DNA of 64,000 bases from the NCBI GenBank assembly GCA_954871525.1, contig OX940861.1:12198842-12262841 (forward strand). The letters run 5' to 3'. The notes under the pieces are model-generated. The model saw only the letters and a program-made list of their open reading frames with translations. It was not told the DNA's origin and searched no databases. The stretch comes from Parietaria judaica (Eukaryota; Streptophyta; Magnoliopsida; Rosales; Urticaceae). Of this stretch, positions 11,168 to 22,508 are shown in pieces (positions within the stretch are counted from its first letter, which is position 1; the number at the start of each line of letters is the position of its first letter). The position numbers were made by a program, and so were the translations under genes.

Positions 11168-11370
11168 AAGGGCCACCCTCTTCTTTTCAACACACGCAAT
11201 TTTGGAGCCGAGAACAATCGAAGTCGCTCAAGCCTCCCTTTCTCCCTCGAGTTCGCCCCCTCCTCCGGCCACCTTCGGCCACCTTCGGCCCGTGCAACGT
11301 CGCCCCCGAAGCTCGCCAGGAAGGCCCGACTCGAGCTGAGACATCGATAGTGACTAAGTCTTGCCACGAA

Positions 11371-11514
11371 GGAGGTCGCCAGTAAGGGTCGCCTGACCCC
11401 GAACCTTGCCAGGAGTGCCTACGTTACCAAGGACGTCGCCAAGGAGGTCGCCAGTAAGGTTCGCCCGACCCCGAACCTCGCCAGGAGCGCCTACATTACC
11501 AAGGAGGTCGCCAA
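11371..11514 (+). repeat. Two 72-bp tandem repeats in the solo LTR
   Basis: Copies begin GGAGGTCGCCAGTAAGG at 11371 and 11443 and each includes GACCCCGAACC. A third, partial, degenerate copy follows at 11515. They lie downstream of the TATA boxes, in the presumed R/U5 part. Confidence 0.75.
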
Positions 11515-12055
11515 GGAGATCGTCAAGAAGGACGTCAATCCCCAGGAGCTCGCCAGGAAGCACAGTTTTGCATCGGGGCACGTCATAACGACCACTCCCG
11601 TCATAACTCTCTAGGACGTAAAGATCGCGCTTACCCTCGAGATTCTCAGGCCGCGCCATCCGCTGACGACCTCATCCACGAGGATTCATACCCCCCCCTC
11701 AGGGACATTAGTCCTCGGATTTCACTAACCCCAGAACTACGTGGGACCTGATTCTCTTAAATTGATATACGTAGGCAGCCTCGCCCAACCATAAGCGACG
11801 GGACGCGAGACCAATCTCTTTCTTTCTTGCAGGTCTCCCTCGCCGTCAAGGACGTTGCCAAGGAAGAAAAACACGACGACAAGACGTTTTATGCAGCGTT
11901 GAAGATGACGATTCGCCTTCAGCCAAGTCAAGCCGCGTTGACTCCACACCTGACTGCCCAATCGACCACAGGGTCCGGCTCTGGACTCGAACCGTGGACC
12001 AGGTACATGTTAATCGAAGGTACATGTTAATCGAAATTCCCACATTAACAGTTTC

Positions 12056-13917
12056 CTTTCACATCACGGTTCTCAAAGCCAATAAATATATGAAACATTA
12101 CAATAGATATAGGGCATGGTACTTTCTTCTTTAATGAAAACGACATCAAATATACAGCAATGAAATGTCGTTTGTCTGAAGAAAACGTTTTTCTGGTTTC
12201 CTTAGCGACATTGCTTATTCAGTCAATTACTAACTGAATTTATATTCAAAACAAACGACAACTTCCGTACGTACTTGGACATTATTATGGGTCGTTTTTT
12301 TAATGTGAAGGACCCATGTTAATTATGCACCTAAAATCGAAAAAAATAAAAAATAAAATATTACTATGGTAATTATTTGTCCTAATTTAAGTCTATAAAT
12401 GACAAGGGAGTTATTTCTCATTTCAAGTTTCAATATCTCAATAATATTCTGGTTGTAACAATTCGAAAAATGTTTGAGTGCTCGACAAATTCGATAAAAA
12501 TTACCTATGATCCGGTTCTGAATACAAAAATCACTGCAGGTACCACTCTCGAATAGAGCTCGTAATTGTCCCCAAGTTAAAGATTTAATACGATTTTCAT
12601 GTTTTCCGTAATTGATTTTACCGCTAGAATGTTTCCGGCAAATACAAGACAATTATATCGAAATTCACTCTTATTACAGAATCGTGATAACATCATTATT
12701 AGGACTAATTACGGAAAATAGAAAACGGTAGTGGTTATTACGTAACTAATTATGAAAGAGGTAATAGACTTTGTACATATAAGCGACATGCTACTTACAG
12801 CTCATTAAACCACATGCAAGTTGCTATGTCGTTTCGCTAATACGACACTTGTTTTTTGGTCAATGTTGAAATAGAATGCAAAAAGAAAGAAAATAATTGC
12901 TTAAACTTTTTACATATGTATTTGCTTAGAGAAAAATACGGTCTCACTAATGTATTTGCATAGCCCAGGCTCTGAAACACACTCAGAAAGCATAGAAACA
13001 TGAAATTAACTCCGTGGAAAAAACAGTAACTTTTATGAATAAATTCATGTATTAATTCATAAAGAACAAGAGCATAGCCTCATAGTGACATTGGTACGTG
13101 CATCTAGAAGAGGCAAAAGTTCTAAAATTGATAAATCAATCCTGTTTTTCTCAAGAGTTTAGAGTTGTTATTTTGCATTTTGGTATTGTCAATTGCGAAC
13201 ACATTTTTTTTTTTTTTTTGGGAAAGAGTTTCGCGAATACATCTAAAACCTCTTATAAATTTCATGATGAAGCTACACATTGATGTAAGCACAAGAAAAT
13301 GTACAAAACGTTTTTCATCCGAGATTTAGTTCGAACAATTGAAAGTCTAATAAAAACTTGGCTCTTTCAAACAAAGAATATATCTAAGATCATCTTACAA
13401 TTTTTTGCAAGATATATACTGGAATCCGGGTTTCTCTTATGAACTTTCTACCACGCTTCACTCTAAACAGATGTGAAACGACCATGCCACCCAACTGCTC
13501 GTGAATATTATCCCGTTGGAGAAGATTGAGCCGAATATTTTGTACGAAGATATCCCGCCGTCGAGGTTAACGCAAGGGAGTCTTGCTATAGTCGAAGCTT
13601 CGAAAGATTGATGATACTAGTTGATGTTCTATCATTGATGGGCTTATAATTTGAGTATTATTTTGTTATTTTTTTGGTTAATCTGGATTGTATTATCTAC
13701 AGATTTAAATTATCTACAAAAGAATGACATGAATTGTATTATCAATTTTTTTTTTTGGTATTTTTGCTCTTTCCTTACACACATGCTTTTTGATTCTATC
13801 AATATTTACACACATATATATATATATGTATGTGTGTGTGTGTGTTTTTTTTTCTTGTCTGACCATTAAAAAGCAAAGACATTACCATTATAAAAATAAT
13901 TATGGAACCAATTTCGT
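12056..13917. other. Intergenic DNA
   Basis: No gene is visible. A purine tract, poly-T tracts (13205 and 13748) and a (TG)n run at 13831-13845 are present. Open frames here lack any family signature. Confidence 0.5.
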
Positions 13918-14152
13918 AATTATAATAGATAGATTATATATATATAATATTTATAATATATATATATATATTCAATTATAAGCAACACAAAATAATATGA
14001 TATGTAGAACACACAAGCTTCTATAATTTTCAATTATAATAGATAGATTATATATATATAATATTTATAATATATATATATATATATATATTCAATTATA
14101 AGCAACACAAAATAATATGATATGTAGAACACACAAGCTTCTATAATTTTCA
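13918..14152. repeat. 114-bp tandem duplication
   Basis: A segment starting AATTATAATAGATAGATT is repeated at 13918 and 14032 with a period of 114 bp. The copies differ almost only in the length of an internal TA run, so the duplication is recent. Confidence 0.85.
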
Positions 14153-14265
14153 ACAGTTTCGAGACTGAAAAGAAAATGCTGTTTTCAAAATATAAATAAT
14201 CTTTATGCATGGATCATATACTAAGTATTTTAATATATGCAAATGCTCACAGACTTAAACCCTAA

Positions 14266-14305
<40 letters not shown>

Positions 14306-15110
14306 TCTGTAGAATATTATTAAGCAGACGTAACTTCTGTATACCTAGCAGCCCGGTTGGTGAGTACATGGAATTAGAAACTAAGCAGAAAGTCATGAGA
14401 AACTTTCTACGATACAACGTACGTACTGCATATTTAATAATATATTATAACGAGTAGACTAAGATGACACCCAATAACTAATCTCCATAATTAAAAGATA
14501 CAATAGATTGTAGAATTTCCAAAGACTTTGCCATATATATAAAAGCAAGAAATTTCTAGTCTTTGTCTGCCTTATATCTTTAAGCAGAGTCTCTTGACCG
14601 AAAACCCTCGCTATAATTATTAGTCTTAATGGACAACTAGCTTTTGGAGAACACCAAGGGAAACAATGATGATGATCGTGTTTAGGTCTATAATTAAATG
14701 GGTTTGTAATTACGTTTAGCATGATCTAACACACGTGATGAATTGTGAATGGCCAATAAGATTAGTGGGTTGATCATCGATCGCTTTCCAAATAATCAAA
14801 AGCATGCAAATGCATCACAATTCACACCCGGCAATGACGTTCGAGGGCTGTGATGTCACACCTATGACGTCATAGCTAGATGCCAAATTGAGTTAGATAT
14901 TCTATATGACTTGAGAGTCAAAAAAAAGAGCAAAAACAAAGAAGACTTGTCTTTGATGATTTTACTATTAAACATGGGGAAAGTTATTTTTGTTATTGTT
15001 GTTGACTTGAAGGAAGTTCTAGTCTTCCGCGTACGGTATATTTTAGTTTTGATTCTCACCACTTGTGATAATGCTAAGCTTTAGATTACCTCTAATTTTC
15101 TGTAACTCTA

Positions 15111-15146
<36 letters not shown>

Positions 15147-15196
15147 TATACGATGTATCGGAAAATAAGAACGACGTAGATTCCTTGTTGAACGCC
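14153..15196. other. Intergenic DNA
   Basis: No gene is seen. TA microsatellites occur at 14268-14299 and 15115-15142. An imperfect repeat of GACGT/TGACGTCA-type motifs lies near 14836-14875, of unknown meaning. Confidence 0.45.
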
Positions 15197-15204
15197 ACCG
15201 AAAG

Positions 15205-15975
15205 CAGGGGCGGACCCACGTGCTTTTGGGGGTGGCTGATGTCACCCCCACATTTATAGAAATTATATATATATATATATATAGATATTTGAGAAAAAGA
15301 ATTAAAAAAAATACTAAATCTGTCTCTTTTTTAGTTATTGTCACCATCACGACACGAGTACGACCTGACTAGTAGAATAATATTTCTCACTTGCTTTCTA
15401 TTTCTCACTTTATTGTATAATAATATTTTAATAAAAAATAATAAATCACTCTCTCTCCCTCAATCACTTCACGGGACGTCAAGCTCACCTTTTACTCCAT
15501 TTCAACTTTTTTGTATTCTATTATATATTAATTTTATCTCCTTAAAAAAAAGTATTAATTTTATCTATTTTTTTACAACTTTATTTTTGTCATATATGAT
15601 TTTTGTTTTTATTTTCACAGCTTTTATCTAATTAAAATAAATGAGAGTTTCATTTTCTATCTAACATTTTATACACCCGGTGACATCGTAATAATATCTT
15701 ATCACAATTATACTTGTAAAGTCAAAATATTTATTTTTCTTCATATAATTATCAAGGTATATGTATAACTAAAAATAAAATGTGTTCTCAATTTTTTAAA
15801 ATTTAGTGCGACTTGATTTAATAAATATTAATAAAAAAATAAATATTAAAACATTACATTTATTGTTAAAAAAACCACTATTTAGCTAGAGAGTGTTATA
15901 ATTTTTTTTTTTTTTAAATTAGTAAAAAATATTTTAATTCGCCACCCCCGACATGAAATCCTGGGTCCGCCCCTG
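15205..15975. mobile_element. Non-autonomous hAT element
   Basis: The 771-bp element has perfect 14-bp inverted ends CAGGGGCGGACCCA and TGGGTCCGCCCCTG. A perfect 8-bp duplication ACCGAAAG lies at 15197-15204 and 15976-15983. Eight-bp duplications with CAGGGGCGG-type ends are typical of hAT MITEs. The inner ends also pair loosely (GGGGGTGGCTGATGTC and GCCACCCCCGACATG). The AT-rich interior encodes no transposase. Confidence 0.93.
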
Positions 15976-15983
15976 ACCGAAAG

Positions 15984-16823
15984 TATCTAATATGAACGTC
16001 CACCACATTCAAAATATCAAGATGATAGCTTGGTGGTACGTACCGTACGTCGATAATCCTTCAATCTTGTGCTACATTAGAAACTCGTGAAACTAATCGA
16101 TAATTAAGCCCTTATGAATGTACATGCTACATTATTAATTTGTTATGATTTTTATGGCTATAAATTAATGGGATATATATATGGATATGATTTTTATGAT
16201 GTGCATGTTAAAAACAGCCTAATATATGTTTATTTGCCAAACTTTTCTAACTAAGAAGTAAAAAAAGAAAAGAAACGAAGGCCATGTTTAATGAATGGAT
16301 ATATATCATATATGTATTATATATATACATAATGGATATAGTTAATTTAAAGAAGAAGAAAAATATTCTTCTCCCGGGTATTTTATTTTTTGTCATACAA
16401 CATGAGAAATATAGTTTATCTAAACTTATACATTTTAAACGAATAATGACAATGTTTGGTAACATTGATTTTTTATTTTTTTTATAGTTTGGCGTTAATA
16501 TTTATAAGTATTAAGTAGTTAGTTGTAGACTATAGTGTTGAAATTTTACCACATGATCAACATCATTAAGATTGAGAATATAAACCATAATCTCAATAAA
16601 GAATCCATCTTTTACCCCTAATCTCAAACTATCGGCCATATTAGTTGATTATCATTTTAAGAATATATGAAGTTTCATAAGGTGATAAAGTGCACTATTA
16701 GTTTATTATATTATAAGTGTAATCTGAGTTGTGTGCGAGTCTAGTCATGAAGGCTTTTTGTCTGGTTTTGAGATATTTACTTAGTTTTTTTTTATTAGTG
16801 GTGTTTAAGAGGGTTTGACTGAT
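15984..16823. other. AT-rich intergenic DNA
   Basis: No gene is recognised. Overlapping frames at 16247-16487 on both strands come from TATA-rich sequence and lack family features. Confidence 0.5.
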
Positions 16824-16828
16824 GGCTT

Positions 16829-19574
16829 TGTTGGACGTGTGTGTCCTTAAACAAGATATTTTATCCCTTTGTAAAAGATTATGACAAGTCGTTGAATAAA
16901 GATGATTCTTATTATAATAATCTTATTATAGTTTCCGGTAGAGTAAAATAGAATGTTTGATTCCTTAGTTCATAAAGGATGCAATTATGTTATTATTATC
17001 ACAACAGAGTCAATGTGAGGAAGAATTAATAATCATAATAAATGAACTTAAAATGTCCGTGACCTGATCAACTGGGTGGGAGCCCATTAATCGTATAAGG
17101 TCATTAATGTGACTAAGTGATAATCCTATTCTGGATTTTGTGTGTGTCACACTCACTAGAAGTGCATTAAGTGTGAAGTGTCTTCATACTGGACTGGACC
17201 TGACTTAAACTCCGGAAGTCATCATATAAGACCGTCACTGATAACTTGGAGTTGAGTCACTAGTAGATGATCAAATGGATATTCGATCTAAGTCCTGAGT
17301 GATCTTGAGTCCAAGCTGCTGACTTGATTGTTCTTTGATTTAACCGTTAAAGAACACGAAATATTACAGCTGTTCCCAACACTATTATTTTGGGAACATG
17401 AGAGTCAGCAGTAAGGGTAGCTTGGTCATAGACATGGGCATCACACAACTCTCCTTAGAGTGATGATGATTCCCTTGATTGTCGGTGGTGAGAAGTGAGA
17501 GATACCCATGCGCAACTTATGAATCGAAACCATAAGTGGGTTACTCATGATATTGCTGACTGAGTCAAGGAAGTAAATACAATGAGGGGCATAACGGTAA
17601 AAACCGCCTGCTCATTTATGAATCATCAAGTGAAAGATCAATAACCCGAATTTGATTGTATCAATGGACACCCTGCTATTAGAAAGGGAATAATATATAC
17701 CGTATCACTAAAGAGTGCAGCCTCGGGTCTATAGTGGAATCACTTCGAGGTTTGACGAACAACTAGCAGTTCGTTGGAGCTTAAGTGATACGGGTCCATG
17801 GTCCCCAGGATAGCTCCGTAACGGATGATACGTACGTGATTAAAATACATTCTGGATAATGTTTAATCATTTGGCTTGACTTATAAAACTGAAAGGTCTG
17901 TGTCAGACATCAGATAGTTTTATCGTTGGCGTGGCAAAAGTATCATATTTTGGTACACGAAATTAACTGACAAAAAGAAAATTAGAATTTAGATTTTCTA
18001 TTAGCACCATATTGTTGGAAATTAAATTCTAAGCAACTTTGCTTTTTGAACCAAGTCATTTCGACTTACGGTTAGTGATTTATGGATTTTATAAGTTTGT
18101 GATCGGTTCGATAAACTTTGAAATTAAATCACATGTCACGAATTTAAATGATGGTGTGGCACCATGACATTTTTATGTGTGATATTGAGATCAGGATTTA
18201 TTAATATAATTTAATTATTTGGATTTAATTATTAATATCTTATTAATAATTAATTAATAATTAATAGATTTATATTAATAAATGAATATATATAATTATA
18301 TATATTAATATGTGTAAATTCGAATTAGGGTTTGTCATATGAAACGCTAGTTAAATTCGAATAGCTTGATTTGGTATTTCTATATTTGCGGCATAAGTAC
18401 CAAATGTTTTGGTACTTTGGCAAATCCCTAAAATCAATATTATCCATTGGATCGGTTATGATTTAGTATCAACCGTTGGATTAGGATATTGATGAATTCG
18501 AAATTAATAACTTGGTGACCAAGTTTTATTTTTCGAATTTGATTAATCAATTATATCCGTTGGATCGGTCTAAGATTTAATCTATACCGTCGGATTAAGA
18601 ATTGATTAATTATATATATATATATATATATCTATATATATTCGAATTAGGTTTATGGATAAATTCGAAAAAAAATTGTTTTAATAAATTAATTTATCCT
18701 AAACTTATTTGATCCATTAGATCGGTTTTAAGAATCATCTCAACCGTTGGATCTAGATAATAATGATTCGAATTTTATATATATATATATATCATAATTC
18801 GAATTTTATGATGATAAGAAGATAAGATTGGATTTTTGATTTATCTAAATCTTTCTTATTTAATTAAATCCCTAATTAATTATATCCATTGGATTTAGAT
18901 GAGATTAAATCTGGACCATTGGATTGAGATAATTAATTATATTTAATTAATGAAATTCGAATTTAGGGAGGGAATATCTCCAAATCGGTTACAGTCTTGA
19001 GCCTATAAATAGGGAGCTCATTCTACACATTTTTCACACCTTTCCCCAGAGAAAAATTCGAACTCTCCCTCTCCTTCAGGGTCTGCGAATTTTCTCTCTG
19101 ATCTCTTCTTCTGGTTCGGCTTAGGAGACTATTTCTCCGGAAGCTTAAAAAGAACCATCAGTTAAAGTTTTGCGACGGAGTCCTGCCGGCGAAGCCCACG
19201 CTTCGGTACGAGGATTCCAGGAGAATATCCCGGAAGATCACGGGAGATTCCCTCAGCAACGGCGGAGCCCTGCCCGACTCAGAGTGCGCAGCCGAAATCG
19301 CCAAACGAGGTACGGCCTTATGCATTGGGTTAATAAATGCAAACATTTACTGCTTTCTATTTATTTCCTATTATGACTAGTTTATTAATAATGAGTTATG
19401 AATATTAAATTGCATAATATTTATCAGATCTTGGGATATGGTTATTATCCGATATTCGGACCGTAGTTTGGATAACAAGTTTTCCGCTTTAAAATAATTT
19501 TTTAAATGTTATCCTGACGGTTCGGACGTATAAATCGTGATAATTATACGGAATCCGAGACGTGATTTCCAACA
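16829..19574 (+). repeat. Left LTR of the young Copia element
   Basis: 2746 bp, TG...CA. The core promoter GCCTATAAATAGGGAG lies at about 19001. U3 contains four diverged copies of a module built on ATCCGTTGGATCGGT and ACCGTTGGATTA (about 18440-18925). No real gene lies inside. Confidence 0.95.
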
Positions 19575-19576
19575 AT

Positions 19577-19589
19577 TGGTATCAGAGCC
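19577..19589 (+). other. Primer-binding site, tRNA-iMet type
   Basis: TGGTATCAGAGCC sits two bases after the left LTR and matches the complement of the initiator methionine tRNA 3' end used by most plant Copia elements. Confidence 0.95.
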
Positions 19590-19914
19590 ATGGTTCAAGG
19601 ATAAATAATTACGTAATTTAATTGAAGGGTTTAAAGAACAAATTATTTGATGAATAAATTAATAATTAAAATTGAAATTTATTTCTGGATATTTTAATAT
19701 TAATTTAATTAATTCCCGACCCGAAAAATCGGACCGGTAAAATGGCCGGGCTGCTAGGCGCAGCCCAGCCCGTGGCAAGGGCTAACCAGGGGCTGCCGCA
19801 GCAGCCCCAGGGTCAGAACCCCTAATCGCCACGGGCCAGGCCCGTAGCGAAGCCCATGCCAGGGCGAGGCCCAGGGCGAGACCCTTGCGGGTTGCCCTGG
19901 CGCGCAGCGCCTGG

Positions 19915-20094
19915 GTGCGGCCCACGCTGCCTGGCAGCGGAATGGGCCTCGCGCCCTGGGTGCGGCCCACGCTGCCTGGCAGCGGAATGGGCCTCGCGCC
20001 CTGGGTGCGGCCCACGCTGCCTGGCTGCGGAATGGGCCTCGCGCCCTGGCAGCAGCCCACGCTGCTTGGCAGCGGAATGGGCCTGCTGGCCCAG
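19915..20094 (+). repeat. Four 45-bp GC-rich tandem repeats in the retroelement leader
   Basis: Copies start at 19915, 19960, 20005 and 20050. The unit contains GTGCGGCCCACGCTGCCTGG and AATGGGCCTCGCGCCC. The surrounding 19740-20190 is strongly GC-rich in an otherwise AT-rich element. The block lies between primer site and gag, where packaging or dimerisation signals would be expected. Long open frames on both strands here are by-products of the 45-bp (15-codon) period. Confidence 0.9.
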
Positions 20095-20754
20095 CGCGAG
20101 GTGGGCGCTGTCCTGGCCCTTTTCGGCTGGATGGGCGTGGCCTCTCCTAGGGATGTGGGCCCGGGCTTAGGCCCGGAGGGCCCACGTACATAATTTTTAA
20201 TTATGGGTCGGAATTTATTCCGACCCGGATCCCTAGAAATAATTAATTATATTCATCATAGATATAATTTATTATAACCTATTTTCATAACCCTTAAACA
20301 TAGAGTTTATGTTTGGATCATTATTAATATGTCATATTTAGGATAGATATAAATAATAAAGAGTAAATGTAAATGTGTTTTATTATGAGTCAGAAAAATT
20401 TCAATCGTACAATCTTGCCTAAGGAAGAGGGAATCAAAAGTGGGGCCGGTTCACCATCCACTTCTGGGTGACCGGTTAGGACCCCTCCCATCAACCTGGA
20501 GAGCGTACGAATTGATCTATCACTACCGACAAAATAATAAACACAATAAAAGGGGATTATTTAATTACGTGACGTAATAAATAAATCCGAAAAGTAAACC
20601 ATTAATGTGTCATTAATAGTTTATATATATTAAGTTTTTATAACTTAGTATAAGAAATAAAAAAAAAACGTTATCTCCTAAAAACAATGGCAAGTATAGA
20701 ATACAACAAAGGTCTCCATTATTACTAACACAAGGTCTGCTGACCACACCGCCT

Positions 20755-21111
20755 CGAGTCACCCTAGTGTGTCCATTCCCTAAGGAAGGTGTGCTTGTGG
20801 GAGGTTTGACAACGTGATAGTTCCAAAAGAATAAGGGGACGGAGGAATCTTGGAAATGGACCGCGAGTCACCCTAGTGTGACCATTCCCTAAGGACGACG
20901 TTTCCAAGAGGATCCCGAGAACCAAAAATAATGGGTTAAGCTTGCACGGAAGTTGGTGCTTCCTGACCGTCTATGGTGATAGTTAATAATCATAGAGAAC
21001 TTGGTGGTTCTTGTTATGAATATTAATTAAGTTTATGACTAAAACTTAGTTTAACCAAACTACACGGTTGACACCGCGAGTCACCCTAGAGTGACCATGC
21101 CACTAAGGACG
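20755..21111 (+). repeat. Threefold CGAGTCACCCTAG motif in the leader
   Basis: A motif of about 33 bp beginning CGAGTCACCCTAG and ending CCTAAGGA or ACTAAGGA occurs at 20755, 20864 and 21077. Each copy contains short complementary words (TCACCCTAG.GTGA). The copies are diverged and unevenly spaced, so they look like a conserved RNA element rather than a recent tandem repeat. Confidence 0.7.
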
Positions 21112-21266
21112 GCAACGACGTGTACAGTCGGTTAAATTATCACGAAATAGTTAAAGGGTTTATTTAACGTTTTACCCAGAACATGTTTGCATCATGTAAC
21201 TATTTCAAATAAAATATTTTTCTAAAACATTCTACCTATAATAAAGTTTAATAAGTTTCTTTTTCA

Positions 21267-22115
21267 ATGCCAGTTAAAATGTCCAATCCAATCATGTCAC
21301 TGCTTTCGAACAACACTCTCACCGGAAGTAACTTTCCAAAATGGAAGAGCAACATTAATATTGTCTTGATCAGTGAAAACATACGTTTTGTTCTCACTGA
21401 TGAATGTCCCCCTTCACCGGCTGCTAATAGCGCAAAAGGTGTAAAGGAACTCTATGACTCTTGGAATCATGCGAACAATCGTGCTAAGGCATACATGCTG
21501 GCTAGTATGACTGATTCGCTGAGAGTCAAGCTAGAGGAAAAGGACGCTGCTTATGATATCATGGAATCTCTCCAAGGTATGTATGGAAAGCAGTCTGAGC
21601 AAGCTCAACATGAAGCGACTCGTCGCTACATGAATGCCAAAATGAAACCAGGGACATATGTTCGTGACCATGTCATGAGTATGACCAATTGGTTCAATGA
21701 GGCTGAGCTGCATGGGGCCGTGGTGGATGAGAAATCTCAGATCAGCATCATTCTTAACTCGCTGTCACCTGAGTTCGTTCCATTCACCAGCAACTACATT
21801 ATGAACAAACTTAAGTATGGTTTGACACAGTTGATTAATGAGTTGCAAACCTTTGAGGACATCTCGGGTTTGGTTAAGAAGAAATCTGAATTGAACGTGA
21901 TGTTCAAGAAGGGTTCTTCCTCCAAAAACTCGATGATGAAGAAAAGGCCCAGTCCTAAAAAGAAGTGGGGGAAGAATTTCCAGCCAAAGACAGAAAGCAA
22001 GAAAGCTGCTCAGAAAGGAAAATGCTTCCTTTGCAAGGAAGCGGGACATTGGAAAAGAGATTGTCCCAAGTTCCAAAATGAAAAGAAGAATGAGAAAGGT
22101 GAGTGTCTCACCTGA
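21267..22115 (+). CDS. Copia-type gag (capsid) protein
   Basis: 282 aa, uninterrupted, from the ATG at 21267; Met5 (21279) is an alternative start. The middle resembles plant Copia gag domains of the UBN2/DUF4219 type (TGSNFPKWKSNI near the N-terminus, then helical segments). A basic stretch leads to one CCHC zinc knuckle CFLCKEAGHWKRDC at about 253-266. In a full element gag continues into protease. Here it stops shortly after a splice-donor-like GTGAGT (22099-22104), which may separate gag expression from pol. It packages the retroelement RNA into virus-like particles in the cytoplasm. Confidence 0.88.
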   Translation: MPVKMSNPIMSLLSNNTLTGSNFPKWKSNINIVLISENIRFVLTDECPPSPAANSAKGVKELYDSWNHANNRAKAYMLASMTDSLRVKLEEKDAAYDIMESLQGMYGKQSEQAQHEATRRYMNAKMKPGTYVRDHVMSMTNWFNEAELHGAVVDEKSQISIILNSLSPEFVPFTSNYIMNKLKYGLTQLINELQTFEDISGLVKKKSELNVMFKKGSSSKNSMMKKRPSPKKKWGKNFQPKTESKKAAQKGKCFLCKEAGHWKRDCPKFQNEKKNEKGECLT

Positions 22116-22508
22116 TAATTTATTTATCACACATTTGTTTTAGAAAGTCTTTTCTCCAAAGATCTAAAACTGAAACATGTGACATTCTTTGTTTTTCAGA
22201 AGCAGCCAAGGAGTGATTGCTGGAAGTCATCCGAGAGTCTCGGAGAATGATTTTGGCACAATAAAGAAACTCTTTTTGTTTATTCAATCATTTATTTTGT
22301 AAGGATCTCTTGAAAGGTGATTTGAAAACCTTTCATTTTAATTTTTTAATTTTTAGTAAAATTCATCTTTGATCCCATACAATGTTGAGTAAACATCTGA
22401 GTTCTTTTGTAAAAAAGGGTTGATCATAATCATGACAAACTCTTTAAAGGAAATTAAAGGCAAATTAATTGTTGAGCCAAGTGACATAGTGTCACAGATA
22501 TAAGATAA
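22116..22508 (+). other. Gap between gag and RT, splice-site-like borders
   Basis: The region where protease and integrase should lie is 393 bp of non-coding DNA. GTGAGT just upstream (22099-22104) and TTTTTCAG at about 22193-22200 form a possible intron, but the frame after the acceptor soon stops. A protease DSG motif and an integrase HHCC or DDE region are absent. Confidence 0.6.

Larger units (their letters stand above)
10674..12050 (+). mobile_element. Solo LTR, GC-rich family, plus orientation
   Basis: The 1377-bp LTR begins TGTTATGCG and ends CCCACATTAACA. A perfect 5-bp duplication GTTTC lies at 10669-10673 and 12051-12055. The same family occurs inverted at 52091-53780. Both share GATACGTAGGCAGCCTCGCC-type sequence and the segment before AACCATAAGCGACGG. 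The conserved TACGTAGGCAGCC string recalls, from memory, Ty3-type Tat/Ogre LTRs; that assignment is uncertain. The interior is full of TCGCC/GGCGA words and has two TATA boxes. Open frames inside (for example 10734-11156) are not genes. Confidence 0.88.

Noticed and set aside
10734..11961. Several open frames of 60-140 codons
   Set aside because: All lie within the solo LTR and follow its TCGCC-rich repeats; codon content is repeat-driven.
19158..19376. Small open frames repeated at 26581-26799
   Set aside because: They are the same part of the two LTRs of one element, so duplication does not indicate a conserved gene.
19782..20193. Overlapping open frames of about 92-104 codons on both strands
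   Set aside because: They arise because the 45-bp GC-rich repeat is a multiple of three; the sequence lies in the non-coding leader of a retrotransposon.
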